The position numbers and the translations under genes were made by a program. Of a DNA stretch of 64,000 nt, positions 35,765 to 47,485 are shown piece after piece. Below the pieces are notes generated by a model. That model made no database searches. It was not told the origin of the DNA and saw nothing but the letters and a program-made list of their open reading frames with translations. The first letter of the stretch is position 1. Each line of letters starts with the position of its first letter. The stretch lies in contig CDMY01000333.1 of assembly GCA_001179505.1 (NCBI GenBank), positions 30,046 through 94,045 of the forward strand, read 5' to 3'. This stretch comes from Vitrella brassicaformis. Its lineage: Eukaryota; Sar; Vitrellaceae.

Positions 35765-38700
35765 ATGGACGTTGCGCGCGCCGCTTCTGCTTCCGCCGAT
35801 GGCGAGAGCTACGAGGAGGAGGAGGAGATCATCGAGGAATCCATCCCCACTCTCCCAGATGTGCTGGTGCGCAGAGCCGACCTCGACGACGCCTACGCCG
35901 TGGCGGCCCTCCTGCAGGCAGTGCAGCAGGGCCCGCCCAACACCGAGGCCACCACTGCTGGCAGCGACCCCGTCCGGTCCTTCCCCCACTTCGGTCTGCA
36001 GAGCACGTCGAGCGACAGCATTGCAAAGACCATTGAGACGGCCTTCCTGTCGGTGGTGGCCGAGGACAAGGAGGGCCACATGGTGGGGTTCTGCTCGCTG
36101 GAGGAGAAGCCGCCCGTGCTGGGTGCGGGGTATCTGGCGTCGGAGGATGAGTTTGACGACAGTGAGGAGCGGCGGCTGGGTCGGCTGCAGCAGCTGAGCC
36201 AGTGGGAGCGGCTGTACAGCGAGTGGGTGGATGAGGACAATGTCGAGGAGGGGCCGGAGGTGCGGGTCAAGTCCAAGAAGGACGATGAGGACGACGCGCG
36301 GCCGCCGCTGCCGAAGAGCAGGACTGTGCCCACCAACTCGCTGTGGCTGACCAACTTTGTGGCCCAGTCGGGGTATGAGCACGACATACTCCGGAAGATG
36401 ATCAGGGCCGTTCTGGCCACACGACCCGAGACACACAATATTCTGCTCTTTGTCAAGTACGGAGGAGGGAGGCGATTGGTGTCTCCTCCCCGTCTGTCTG
36501 TCTGTCTCGCTTACTTATAGGTATGTCTGCGTGTCAGGTTTGGTGAGGAGGCTGAGGCGCTGCGTCTGTGTCACAATGTGTTTCACAACCTGCCCATCCG
36601 GGATGAGCCCAAGATGCCCCCAACCGTCTCCTCGTTCGACGCAACTCCCAAACCTGAAGGCACGCTGTGGAGGTCAACTCAACTCAACACACACATAAAG
36701 ATCTTGACGGGAGGAGAGAGCGACGGAGCGAGCCGCGCATCGCATCGCACACGTGTAGATGTATGTGTGTGGGTGTGTTGGTCGTTGCAGATGTCGGCGC
36801 ACCGCGCCGTGGTGTGTGCCGCCTTTGTACGTCCGTATAGCTGAGGTGGAGGACCACGATGAGCTGGTGGACGTCTTCGACAAGCAGAGCGAAGTCATCA
36901 CACAAATCTACGGCGACTACTTCATCGCCGAGCTCATCGAGGGCCAGAACAGCGACAACCGTGCGCTGGTGGCGGAGGTGGACGGCCGTGCTGTGGGGCT
37001 GATGTGCCTGACGTCCGACGTGGACATCAACATCCTCTCCCAGTGCTTCCAGCTCGAGCCCTTTGACAACCTCGTCAGACCGCAGTACATGGACCGAATC
37101 AGAGACAGACTCGTAAGCCAACAAGCCTCCCTTCCCCCTTCCACCATACGCCTCTGTCTCTCTCTCTCTCTCTCTCCGGATGTACTGATCAGCAAGAGAT
37201 CCAGCTTCGCGACGAGGGTGTGATGGAGAGCGACGAGGAGGACAATGACGATGAGGGGTCGTTCGAGGGCCGGACTGACATCCCCGAGCCTGCGCCGGGC
37301 GATGCGCTTCTGGCGGCCTTCAAGTTGGTGGAGGAGGAGGAGGAGGGCGGCATCGAAAAACTCATCGAACGGATACCACGCAACGACGAGGGACAAATCA
37401 GTGCGGTAGGGGGCTTGGGTGGGGGCGCACCGGAGGGAGGTGTCTCTGCCCTTCTGCTGTTTGTACGTGTGTGATGTCTTGTATGTGTGTGTGTGTGTGT
37501 GTGCAGGTGAGCATGTTGCAGACGCTTCAGATGGTTGATTTGGGTGAGGAGATCGCCGACCAGATCGACTTCGCCGACTCACTCATGCTCATACTCTGGC
37601 AGGTAGGGAGGGATGGGGGCAAGCTAAGCTACACACATCCATCCATCCATCCATCCACGCCCGTACGACACACGGACGGGGTGTGGTGTAGGTGGCCTTC
37701 ACAGAGCCAATGCTCGACGGCCAGTCCATCGTGGAGCCCGAGCGCGTCGTCAGCGCCATCCATACCTTCCAAAAAGTCACACTCACAGAGGTAGGCCAGG
37801 CAGGTACGCTGCACATAGGCACAATGACATGACACACACCAACCAACCAACCAACCACCACTCACATCCCCTGTTCCCTCCCCTCCACTCAGCGCAAGCG
37901 CCTCGGCAAGCTGCTGCTTGAGCGGTGGTCCGACGTGGAGTCGGCGTATGAGGCAGTGGACGACACCAAAGACACCACGGCGGCCATCGGTGACGACAGC
38001 CCTGCTGCTGCTGCTGGTGGTGGTGGTGAGGGCAGCCCCGAGATGCTCACGGACGCGGCCAGGGAGGGAGGTGGGGGTGCGTTGGAGGACGAGGGCGGCC
38101 GTGAGGAGGAGGAGGAGGACGAGGCGGAGGGTGCGAGGATCCTGCTGGTGCTGCTACGGCTGGGTGACAAGGGGATCCTCACACACGAGGAGATAGTGCA
38201 TTTGGTGGCGGCCTTTCACTGGTGGGGGGACATCTCCATCCTTTACCCCATCTCACGGGCGTCACTGAAAACACTCAGGGTGAGTCGGGGCGGGGCGGGG
38301 GAGACAGCGCCCCGCAGTGTCCGTTCATCTATCTCACTGTGTCTCTGTTTTGTATTGTATGTGTGTGCCTGTGTTGTGTGTCAGGTCACGTGTGAGCGTC
38401 TGGCTCGTGGCGAGGAGGAGTATCTGCTGCTGCACCACGGCAGCCCCATGTGGCTCACTTTCGTACCCGACGAGGAGAAGAACGCATTCTGCATCAACCT
38501 TTTCGGACTCGAAAGCACGGTAGGTAGGTACGGTCGGTACCTATGCGACCGACCGACCAAGTGGTCACTCACTCACAAACACGCCCCCTCCCCGTGCGGT
38601 GTGTGCCCTGCGGGTGTGCCTTGCCTGCAGCACCAAGCCCAGGCCGTCGATTTCCTGCAGCCCGCCTTCTCGCTGTACCCGACGAAGGAGTACTGCATCC

Positions 38701-41700
38701 TGACGCAGCCCACCACGGCGCCCCCCTCCCCGCTGCTGGCCGCTTTCTCCCTGATCCCCGCCCGTCCCACGAGCACCTTCAGCCACGCCCTCTACCTCCT
38801 CCACAGGTCCGCCCTGCTGCACATCAGCCCGCCCATCGTGCGGCCCATCGCCCCCCCTGACCTGAGGGAGCTCGACATCCTCACCAGCGGGCTGAGCGAG
38901 GACATACGCGACTGCCTCTTCGACATTGCGCATGAGCTCCTCTACATACCCAGGACAAAGGACACAGAAAGAGACAAAGACAGAGAGGAGGAAGATGGCA
39001 ATGATGACGGCGAGGAGGGAGGGGAGGAGGAGGGAGAGGGAGAGGACGGTGCAGCTGAAGGGGGGAGAGAGGGGCGGAGTAAGAATTCTGGGAGTGATTT
39101 GGCACCCTTGGAGGTATCGGGCGGGCCGGGCTCGGCGGGCAACCCGCACCGCAAGATGCTGGTCGTGTTTGTGGAGGGACAGCTGGTGGCCATCCTGGAG
39201 GCCACGCGCTTGTCTGCCGTCGAGATCGAAGCGTACAAAAGGTGGGTGATCAACACACCAATTCGCCGGCCACAAGACATCCCCTCTCCGTCTCTGCGTG
39301 TGTGCGTGTGTGCGTGACGACCACCTCAGCCACTACTACGTTGAGGATTTCTTCATCCCGGACTTCTACGCTCCGTCGAGCCACATCCGTGTGGACCGCT
39401 GGCTGCTGAACCCCGCCTTCCAGCCGCTGATCCGCACAATACTGCGGGAGACACTCAGGTGGATGGGCGGCAGTGTGCTCTACATGGAGCAGCCCATCGA
39501 CTGCCCCGCACCCCCCGTCATCTCGGAACTCATACAGGTGCCTTAAGGCCTTGCTGTTTGTTTTGTTCTCAGTGAGAGAGCAGATGGGACAGACACGTGT
39601 GTATGTGTGTGTGCAGGTGGCCCCACGTCACTTCCCCACGCTTAAGAAGCTGGAGACGGGCTACATCAGCGGCAAAAGCAAAAACAAGAACCCTTACGTC
39701 ACCAAGGAACCTTTCGCGAGTCAGTCAGAGAACCAGCCAAACCGAGCTGACGGACACGAGACAGGAGACACACGACACACAAGCCTTCTCCGGTGTGTGT
39801 ATGTCTGTCAGATCAGTCTCCCGCTGACTTGAAGGGTCTGCTTGCGACCCGCTCAATGGAGTTCGAGCGACACCAGTACCTCAAGCAGCAGGCGGCCCTC
39901 TACTATGACGAGGAGTCGGGCCAGGCCACACACCAGCTATACCAACACAGGGGAGCCTCACTCGTCCCCAAGCGGCTACTCAGCGACCGCAAGCTGCCCG
40001 TCACTGCACGGATTGTCGTCGTCGGCGCGTCGGACGCAGGTGCGAATGCATTCGTCGAATGCGCTCTGATGACATCCATTATTCCATTTGTGTGTGTATT
40101 GGGTTGGGTTGGGTTGGGTGTTTATATGTTATGTGCAGGTCTGTCTGTGTTGGAGTCTCTGCTGTCTCTGCCGCACCTGTCGTTCAAGTCCCTGGCTTTG
40201 CTGGCGCCCGGGGGTCTGCCATACGGCGACACCCAGCACTCGCCACTGCTCGCATCCAGCGGGGCCTACAACTTCGATGACCTCAGGTGCACACACAATT
40301 CCGTCCGTATACATACACACACAAGGGTGCGGTGCCCACCTTCACACTTGTGAGTGGAGTGCAGGCTGCAGCTGTTTGAGTTGCGTGTCCGTGTGCTGGA
40401 CTCCCGCATGGTGAGCCTCGATCGCAAGAACGGCACTGTGGGGCTGCAAGACGGATCACAGCTCCCATACGACACACTCGTTCTCGCCGCAGGACTGCAG
40501 GTTTGTTATGGCAGCCAGCCAGGCCACCCACACACGCACACACGATGGATGCGGGATGTGTGATGTGTGGATGTTATGTGAATGAAAGGACGATGCGCTC
40601 AACGCCATGAAGATCCGCAGCTGGGGCATCGAGACGGGACCGACAGGGCCGTTCGCAGTGCGCGAGCCGTCGCCGTACAGCCAGCCGATGGGCGAGGGCC
40701 ACTCGGGCGCCACTGGTAAGGCGTCCGACGTGCCGCTGCCCGAGGGCTTCAGGCGGCTGAATGGAGCCATCTCATCCGCAGACCCCACACTGAGGGAACT
40801 GCTCATTGAGGGAGGTGGGTGAGCAGAGAGAATACAGAACAGACAGGAGGCTGTGGATGGATAACAATGTCGCCTGTGTGTGTGGGTGCGGTGCAGGTGT
40901 GTTGATGAAGAGTCTGATATGGAATCCGCTGTCCTACGCCGTGGTGTACGGGAGGTCCCTCGACGCCTACTGCCTGGTGCAGGGCCTGCTCCTCAGGAAG
41001 GTCCCACCCAAGAAACTCATTCTCGTCCTGCCACCGAGGTGGGTGCGCCCACCATTAATGCACAGGACACAGCCCACACAATGCAGTCACCCTGACCTGT
41101 CCCCCCCCCCGTCCCCACCTCTCACCCACACAGAGAGGAGGACCTGCCAGCGACCGAGCTGGCCAGCCGGCCACAGCTGGCGTGTGAGGCCTTCCGTCGC
41201 GGAGATGCTGTTGAGCAACGTATTCACGAGCTGCTGAGCAACCTTGGTGTGAGGGTGCTGGAGAACTTCAAGCTCTGCGGCGTGCAGCAGGACCCCAGGC
41301 AGCGGCTCAAGGGCATCATACTCGAAGACTACAACCTCACGCTGGTCAGACACCCACCAACCCACCAAGCCACCCACCAGCACACAGAAGGGAGGGACAA
41401 GATGACACGTCTCCCTCTCTCTCTCTCTCTGTGTGTCAGGATGAGGCGCGCACTGTGGCCGAACAGCTCGCATCCGCCGATGCAGAGGACAAGGGCGGCT
41501 CCAACGTGCCCCCTCCATCGGGATTCGGCAAGTCGGCCCCCCCTCCCCCGCCCCAGGACAAGAAGCGCCACGGTGGCAACCAGCTGGAGCTGCTTGACTA
41601 TGACATGTCGGTGGGGCGGGTCAGGAGAACGCTCGCCTGTCGGCTGCTGGTGACGGCTGACGCTCGCAACGTGGACCCCGATGTGTTTGCGGCCGTGCAC

Positions 41701-43220
41701 AGCAACGGGCTGGTCTATGACGGCAGACTCATCGTAGACCACACCTTCAAGGTCAGGGCGCACTGGACCATGCGGTGCTGGCTGGTTCTGGCGGTTGATA
41801 GATGTGCTGTGGGGTGGTGTAATGTGGGTGTGTGTCAGACGACGGACGAGAAGATCTACGGCGCCGGCAGCCTGTGTGAGTTCTGCCGTCGGTACCGCGT
41901 CAGGCGGGACGCTTCGCTCAGACATGACGGATTCAACGGACGAGAAGTAAACAAAACAAGCACGGGAAATGTATGTATGCGCCGCATCCTTCTCTCTGGT
42001 GTCCCGTCCTCTGCCTACCAGATCGGTCAGCGCCTCGCCGAGTCCCTCTGTCGGTACTGCGACCCCATCTACGGCGACCAGCCGTCCCTCCTGCGTCAAG
42101 ACCCCCGCCTCATCCTCCAGACCCCTAGGCGAGAGGGCGCCATCACGCCAGGCTCTCGGGCGGGCCACCGCTCCCCCCGACCCCCCTCATCGGCCGACGC
42201 GGGGAGGCTCGCGCGTATCGGCAGCGACGAGCTGCCGCAGTTTGGTCTGCCCGTGGGGCGGTGTGGGCTGCTGCCCGGCAACCTGCACTACTACCACATC
42301 AGGGGCTGCAAACCAGACCTCAACGCGTATGCCTATGTCACACATAAGAGAGAGAGAGAGGGAGAGACCACGACCATTTGTTGTGGTGGGGTTCAGGCCG
42401 GTGTCTCGCGAGCTGGAGCACCAGCGTGCCGACGGTGAGGAGGAGATCACGACCGACACGCTCAAGGTGCAGCTGCCGGGCCATGGGCACAAGTCGGACA
42501 GGCAGGCCGAGGGCGAGGGCCACTTCTGCAGAGCCGCCGTCGACAAACTCGGCAGAATCGCTTCACTCACATACATCGGTATTGAGGACCGACAAGTCAA
42601 TCGTCCAGTAGGCCGTGTCTCTTTCATGTGTGTGTTTGTGTGTAGGGTTTGAGGAGTTGGAGATGCCGTCCCTCTGGAGTTTGGTTGGTCTGTCTCTTGC
42701 GTACTTCAACAACCTCAAGGCCCGGCACGCCACGGGGGACATCCCCGACCTTGTCGACTTCCTCTCAGAGGGATGGGCCACCGCCCTTTTCCATGACGGG
42801 TGGGTGGGTGGTGGGTGGCCAAGCAACGTTTGTCCCAATGTGATGTGTGCTGTGCTGCGCTTGCAGGTTTGCGGACATGTGGCAGCGGCTCAAGGCCGAG
42901 ATCGCGCAAATGCCCGAGATACAAGCCATCCTCTCAAAGGTGAGCCACAGAGACGGTCGAGACTGGCTGTGCGTCTGTGGCACCTTTCACTCATCGTTGG
43001 ATATCGGATGGATCATCAGGCCCTGGCGCCGTTTGCGTTGCCCGCGGAGCCGACAGTGGAGACGGTGCGGCCACACTTGCCCCCGGCCACTTTGAATGAG
43101 CTGCGGAGCCAGTTCCCTGCGAGCTGCAGCAGGGCGGTGGAGGACTCTTTGCTGGCTTACCTGAGGAGACACACCAACCACATGAAGGACTACTTCCTGC
43201 AGGAACAGTGGTCACAATGA
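35765..43220 (+). CDS. CFAP61: CFAP61 homolog (radial spoke / calmodulin-spoke complex protein)
   Basis: About 24 exons from ATG 35765 (MDVARAASASADGES) to TGA 43218-43220, roughly 1,800 residues against about 1,240 in vertebrates; the excess is acidic low-complexity inserts (poly-Glu near 36200, 38100 and 39000). The N-terminal half has GNAT-like segments (VLVRRADLDDAYAVAALLQA, NSLWLTNFVAQSGYEHDILR, RIAEVEDHDELVDVFDKQS, ALVAEVDGRAVGLMCLTSDV). The middle has the block HYYVEDFFIPDFYAPSSHIR. The C-terminal half begins with a Rossmann fold RIVVVGASDAG joined over an intron to LSVLESLL, then LPYDTLVLAAGLQ, NPLSYAVVYGRSLDAYCLV and LPGNLHYYHIRGCKPD. The order acetyltransferase-like then oxidoreductase-like is specific to CFAP61, which docks radial spoke 3 in motile axonemes. 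It implies a flagellate stage. One intron contains (TTGGG)n. Confidence 0.9.
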
Positions 43221-43705
43221 CAAATGACATGGTCGAGGGGCTTGTTGCTCTGAGGGGGGGCGGGGGGCGTGGACCTGTGCCGCTGGTTGAAAGACATCTA
43301 TTTGGCCATCCATGTTTGAGCTCTTTGTGCAGTTGTTGAGCACTCGCAATGTAATGCATCTGTTGACAGGAAGACAGACAGACACTGTTGCGACTGACTC
43401 GCCGACTGTCCCATCCATCCATCCATCCATCCATCCATCGAATCGATGGCAAGTAGCTATCGACGTACGGCGGGCAGGCAGGCAGGCAGGGAGGGAGCAC
43501 GGTAGACGAACAACTGAACAACCCTTCCCCTCCCTCAGACCCGACAATGTTTGTTCTCAGCCCAGCCCCCACAGATACACCGCTGACAACAAAACAAATG
43601 CCTGTCTCCTCTTCTTCCCCCCCAATGCCCCCAATGCACCTTGTATGGATGGCTTCATTCACAAGCCACCCCACCCAGTCCCACCCAGTCCCGTGGATCG
43701 ATCAG
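43221..43705. other. Tail-to-tail spacer
   Basis: About 480 bp between converging genes with a (CATC)n run near 43412-43439 and a short GGCAGGCA repeat near 43472-43488. No gene seen. Confidence 0.6.
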
Positions 43706-44193
43706 TCACCACTCATAGGCCTTCCCCACACAGTCCCTCTTGTAGTGGCTGCACCCCCCACACCCAGCACCGGCACCGTGGCCATGATGGTAAGGGGATG
43801 ATGACGGGTAGTCAGCCCCAGTGCGGAAGTAGTCCGCCTCACTGCACCCCCCCACTCCCACCCCCACTCCCCCCCTCCCCTCATACCCCACAGCCCCCAG
43901 ACTCGACTTCCGATAGCTGCTCATGCGGGCCAGCAGGTCCCCCGACTCGTCCGTCTTGCGCGTGCCGTAGATGGGCAGGCCGCAGCGCGTCCCGTCGGGT
44001 GACCGTTGAGTGCCGTGCAGGAAGTCCCGCCCATAGTCCCATGAGGTCGCCTCCCATCTGTCGGAGCCGGCGTATCGGCTGCCGGGGCCGATGTCCATCA
44101 TGAGGGATGACCGGGGGCGGGGTGGAGGGATGGGGTCTTTTGACTGCACGAGACAGACAAGGAGAGAATGGGGGACCTTCTCCCTTTGTGTGC

Positions 44194-44227
<34 letters not shown>

Positions 44228-44647
44228 GCACGCCCCCCCCACCGACTCCGACTCACCCAGTGCGGATGGTCTCTGTCGTATCCTTGTTGGTCCATGGCCG
44301 ACGTGAGGAAATGCTGCCGGTTCTTCGGAGGCATGAAGTGGTAATCGCCGATGTCCTACAACAGACACAAATCATCCACACAGATGTCAGGCGTCAGTGT
44401 CTCTCTGAGACTCGTGGGGCCGACCTGATAGGAGGTTTTCCAAAGTTTTTCTTGCAGGCGACTGAGGTTATAGTGCCGCTCCCCAATCTTGGCGACGCCC
44501 CGACGGTCAACCTGACGCCCCACACACGAACACACTGTGCAGCCGGTGCCGCAACTGGGTCAGGGCTTCCCTTCTTACCCGGAGGTCATCCAGCTTGAAG
44601 TCATCGACCCCAGGAAGGAAATAGTCCGAGCGGTACTTGTATGACAT
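43706..44647 (-). CDS. Unknown Gly/Tyr-rich protein, four exons
   Basis: Not recognised. ATG 44647 opens MSYKYRSDYFLPGVDDFKLD, splicing at GTAAG to VDRRGVAKIGERHYNLSRLQ (up to TSYQ), then DIGDYHFMPPKNRQHFLTSA up to DRDHPHW, then the last exon from about 44143 to TGA 43708-43706. Four exons, about 240 residues. The first two thirds are rich in aromatic and charged residues with short conserved-looking motifs (SRYAGSDRWE, GLPIYGTRKTDE, LLARMSSYRKS), reminiscent of filament- or microtubule-associated proteins made of short linear motifs. The C-terminus is Gly-rich and ends with a CGGCSHYKRDC cluster. Divergent from the mitochondrial-looking gene with 130 bp between starts. Confidence 0.6.
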
Positions 44648-44683
44648 CTCTGTCAGGTTTGTGACCACCACCTCCCCTCCATA

Positions 44684-44706
44684 AGCTCGCCATTTTCAAG
44701 CTCGCA
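44684..44706 (+). promoter_or_regulatory. Tandem pair of AGCTCGCA-type words
   Basis: AGCTCGCC at 44684-44691 and AGCTCGCA at 44699-44706, direct repeats 15 bp apart, inside the 130-bp interval between starts at 44647 (-) and 44778 (+). ATTTTC lies between them. Confidence 0.5.
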
Positions 44707-44777
44707 TATCCGGGTTCTGGCGGGCATTTTTCGACGGATTGCTGCCCCATCGGCCTCTGTGACCTCTGCATCTAGCG

Positions 44778-46498
44778 ATGTGGAGATCAAGATTCACGCT
44801 GGGCGCGTTCCGCGTGTCACAGCCGTTATGGGCAGGCGGCAAGGCGAAGCCGGGCTGGACGGTGCCGCCCGACCAGATGTTCCATCCCCAGATCCCCGAC
44901 AGGCACTTCTACGGCGACCACTGGTTCTACCACGGCTTCACTCTCTTCTTGCGAGGCGTCCGGCCCTACCTCGAGAAGATCGGCCGCGACACCATCAAGA
45001 CGGCCTGGTACCTCGGACATGATTGCCTCTACTTCCCCCTTCAGCAGTTCGTGTCGGCGCACAATCCTGACGTCAGATATGTAAGCTGATCACTCATGTG
45101 ACGTGACGTGGAGGGAGACGGCCTGCTCTGTGTGTGTGTGTGTGTGCAGCTTGCGATCATGAGCATCAGTGCATTGGTGGTGTATTGGGATGTGGGGCAC
45201 AGGCTCTACTACGAGCCGCCGAGGGCACTCCAGGTGCGAGAGATAGATACAAACACACTGGGTGGGTTTGTTTATGTGCGATCACGACTGTCGCTGTGTT
45301 GGTTCGTTCGTCAGAATCTGCGGAATGCGGTGTCGTTGGCGGAGGCCGACAGGCTGGACAAGGAGGGCTTCTGGGACTCCAATTCAGAGACGCAGGAGAA
45401 GAAGGTACAAGACGCACGCAGACGCCCGCACCACAGCGCAGGTCAACGATACGTCTTCCCCGTATGCTGCGACAGATCCAGAAGTACAACATGGAGCACC
45501 AGCGGCTTAATGCACTCTGGTGGGGGGGGGGGGGGGGGGGGGGGGGNNNNNNNNNNNNNNNNNNNNNNNNNNNNNNNNNNNNNNNNNNNNNNNNNNNNNN
45601 NNNNNNNNNNNNNNNNNNNNNNNNNNNNNNNNNNNNNNNNNNNNNNNNNNNNNNNNNNNNNNNNNNNNNNNNNNNNNNNNNNNNNNNNNNNNNNNNNNNN
45701 NNNNNNNNNNNNNNNNNNNNNNNNNNNNNNNNNNNNNNNNNNNNNNNNNNNNNNNNNNNNNNNNNNNNNNNNNNNNNNNNNNNNNNNNNNNNNNNNNNNN
45801 NNNNNNNNNNNNNNNNNNNNNNNNNNNNNNNNNNNNNNNNNNNNNNAGAGATCCGGCTTTTGCGTACGCTCACTGGCTCTGGCTGGGTGTGCTATGTGTT
45901 GCGTCTGTGTGTGTGCAGGGAGGAGGCGATCACTGACGCGACGGAGACCCGCTCTTTTGAGGTGCTATGCTCCTACCTGGCGCCCAAGGAAGTCACGCCG
46001 CACCCCGTCGACAAAATGCCATGTAAGCTGGGTTCAAACAAGTTTAAGATACACGCGCTGACGAGAGGCGCACGTTGGTGTCGTGTGTGTGTTGTCAGTG
46101 CGTCTGAACATGATGCCGTACGGTGACTCCAACACCGACACCATCACCTTCAGCACACCCAAGACAGAAATGGTAACATAACACACCTCACAAAACGCGT
46201 CATTCGGACCGCCAGGCGAGTGCCCATGACGTTGGCCCGGGTGTGGTTGTGTTGTGTTGTCGTGTATCTGTGTGTCAGGTGTATTCGACCAACGCCAACT
46301 CGCAGCACGGCCCCCAGGTGTTTGGCGACTACGTCGACCGGTCAGAAGGAAGGGATGGACACACACAACCGCACTGCACCCACGCAGAGGATGAATCGGT
46401 CCGCTTGTGTGTGTGTGTCCAGTGTTGACCCGAAGCCCCCCAATCTGCGCCACGCCCGTTCCTTCTTCATGGAGGCATACACAGCACCCACCAAATAA
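44778..46498 (+). CDS. Putative mitochondrial membrane protein, interrupted by an assembly gap
   Basis: ATG 44778 opens MWRSRFTLGAFRVSQPLWAG, a basic amphipathic leader typical of mitochondrial import. Exon 1 continues with DRHFYGDHWFYHGFTLFLRG and YLEKIGRDTIKTAWYLGHDC, rich in aromatic residues. Exon 2 carries a transmembrane helix LAIMSISALVVYWDVGHRLY. Then NLRNAVSLAEADRLDKEGFW and YNMEHQRLNALWW lead into a poly-G run and the gap. After the gap: EVLCSYLAPKEVTPHPVDKM, LRLNMMPYGDSNTDTITFST, and the last exon LRHARSFFMEAYTAPTK with TAA 46496-46498. The layout, one membrane span with a soluble helical tail, resembles lineage-specific subunits of myzozoan respiratory complexes or ATP synthase, but I cannot assign it. 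Part of the coding sequence is probably lost in the gap or the poly-G run. Confidence 0.6.
45547..45846. other. Assembly gap (300 N) inside a gene
   Basis: Exactly 300 N preceded by a run of more than 20 G with no interruption from about 45524. The homopolymer probably sits in an intron right after an exon ending LNALWW and stopped the assembly. True size unknown. Confidence 0.99.
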
Positions 46499-47485
46499 CT
46501 CGCAGCAGCGAGACAAGATTTGCTGACCATGGCTTGAGTGGTGTTTTGATTTGCTTGACCTGGCTCGTGTGGGTGTGCGGTTGATTGATTCGGGAAGGGT
46601 CTGGGAGTGAGTGAGAAGGGCCGATGTGCTCTTAGGTGAATTGACGATGGACCGATGGATCAACGCGTGTGTCTTTGTGCTGACTTGACTTGGGCTCCTG
46701 GTACAGACATGTCGGTCGTCTGAAATGTCTAATGCAGCTGCCAGAGAGGCGCTGCCGCATTCTCGTCTTGTGAGAATGCAGCCTTGCCTCTGTGACCGTT
46801 GGCGGAGACATTTCAGCCAGCAGACTGGCAGAGGAAGAGAGAGGAAGGCAAGGCTGGGCAACACTGGTTTGTGGCTGTGCGGTGCTGCGGTCTGTACCCA
46901 CCACCGGAGACGCGCAAACAAGGATGCACCTTGCGCATTCTCGTTTGCCCGTCTTCGCGAGGGGGGGGCATGGACCCCAGCAGCACATGGCAAAGCACAG
47001 ATGACACCGTGCGATGAAACACTGACTGAATCCACTCTAGATGTCAGATTCCCTTTATCGTTTCGCATCTTGAGTGACGGTCTCCATTCCCAGCCAGCAC
47101 CAAACAAATACCGATGCGGCGACAACCGCCACGTGTCCCTCGATTGGATTGAGCCAGCCATGGCATGCCGTGTGAAGGTCTCTCGCCTCGCCAGTCAGTC
47201 CATCAACACGTACACGAGAGGCCATCAATCAGATCGAGTACAATACAATTGCACACAATTACTCTCAGCACACGCCAGCCAACCGCATATAGCACAACCG
47301 CACGCACACACACATGCACTCGTGCACATCCTCGCACATGGAGAAAAAGTGAGCACACCTCATTCTTTCTCCGTCCATCAACACCGCCTTTACTGTCTCT
47401 CTCTCTCTCTCTCTATGGGTCGTGCATTTGCAGGCAGCCGCCTAGCTCACATCATATCTCTCGCGCCGTCTCCCCCTCCACACCC
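46499..47485. other. Tail-to-tail spacer
   Basis: About 990 bp between converging genes. Contains a short inverted repeat GCATTCTC/GAGAATGC near 46758-46779 and imperfect repeats of GCCTTGC/GCATTCTCG near 46755-46945. Long open frames on both strands (300-375 codons) have mutually exclusive, unnatural compositions and are not accepted as genes. Confidence 0.5.

Noticed and set aside
40100-40128. (TTGGG)n run that looks telomere-like
   Set aside because: Only about four units, inside an intron of the CFAP61 homolog and on one strand; not a chromosome end or a known telomere repeat of this group.
41464-41471. AGCTCGCA inside coding sequence
   Set aside because: It encodes part of QLAS in the CFAP61 homolog and sits in no promoter; kept as the chance-hit control.
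46034-47161. 375-codon open frame on the minus strand
   Set aside because: Overlaps real plus-strand exons and a repeat-filled spacer; composition is Ser/His/Thr noise and no block resembles a protein family.
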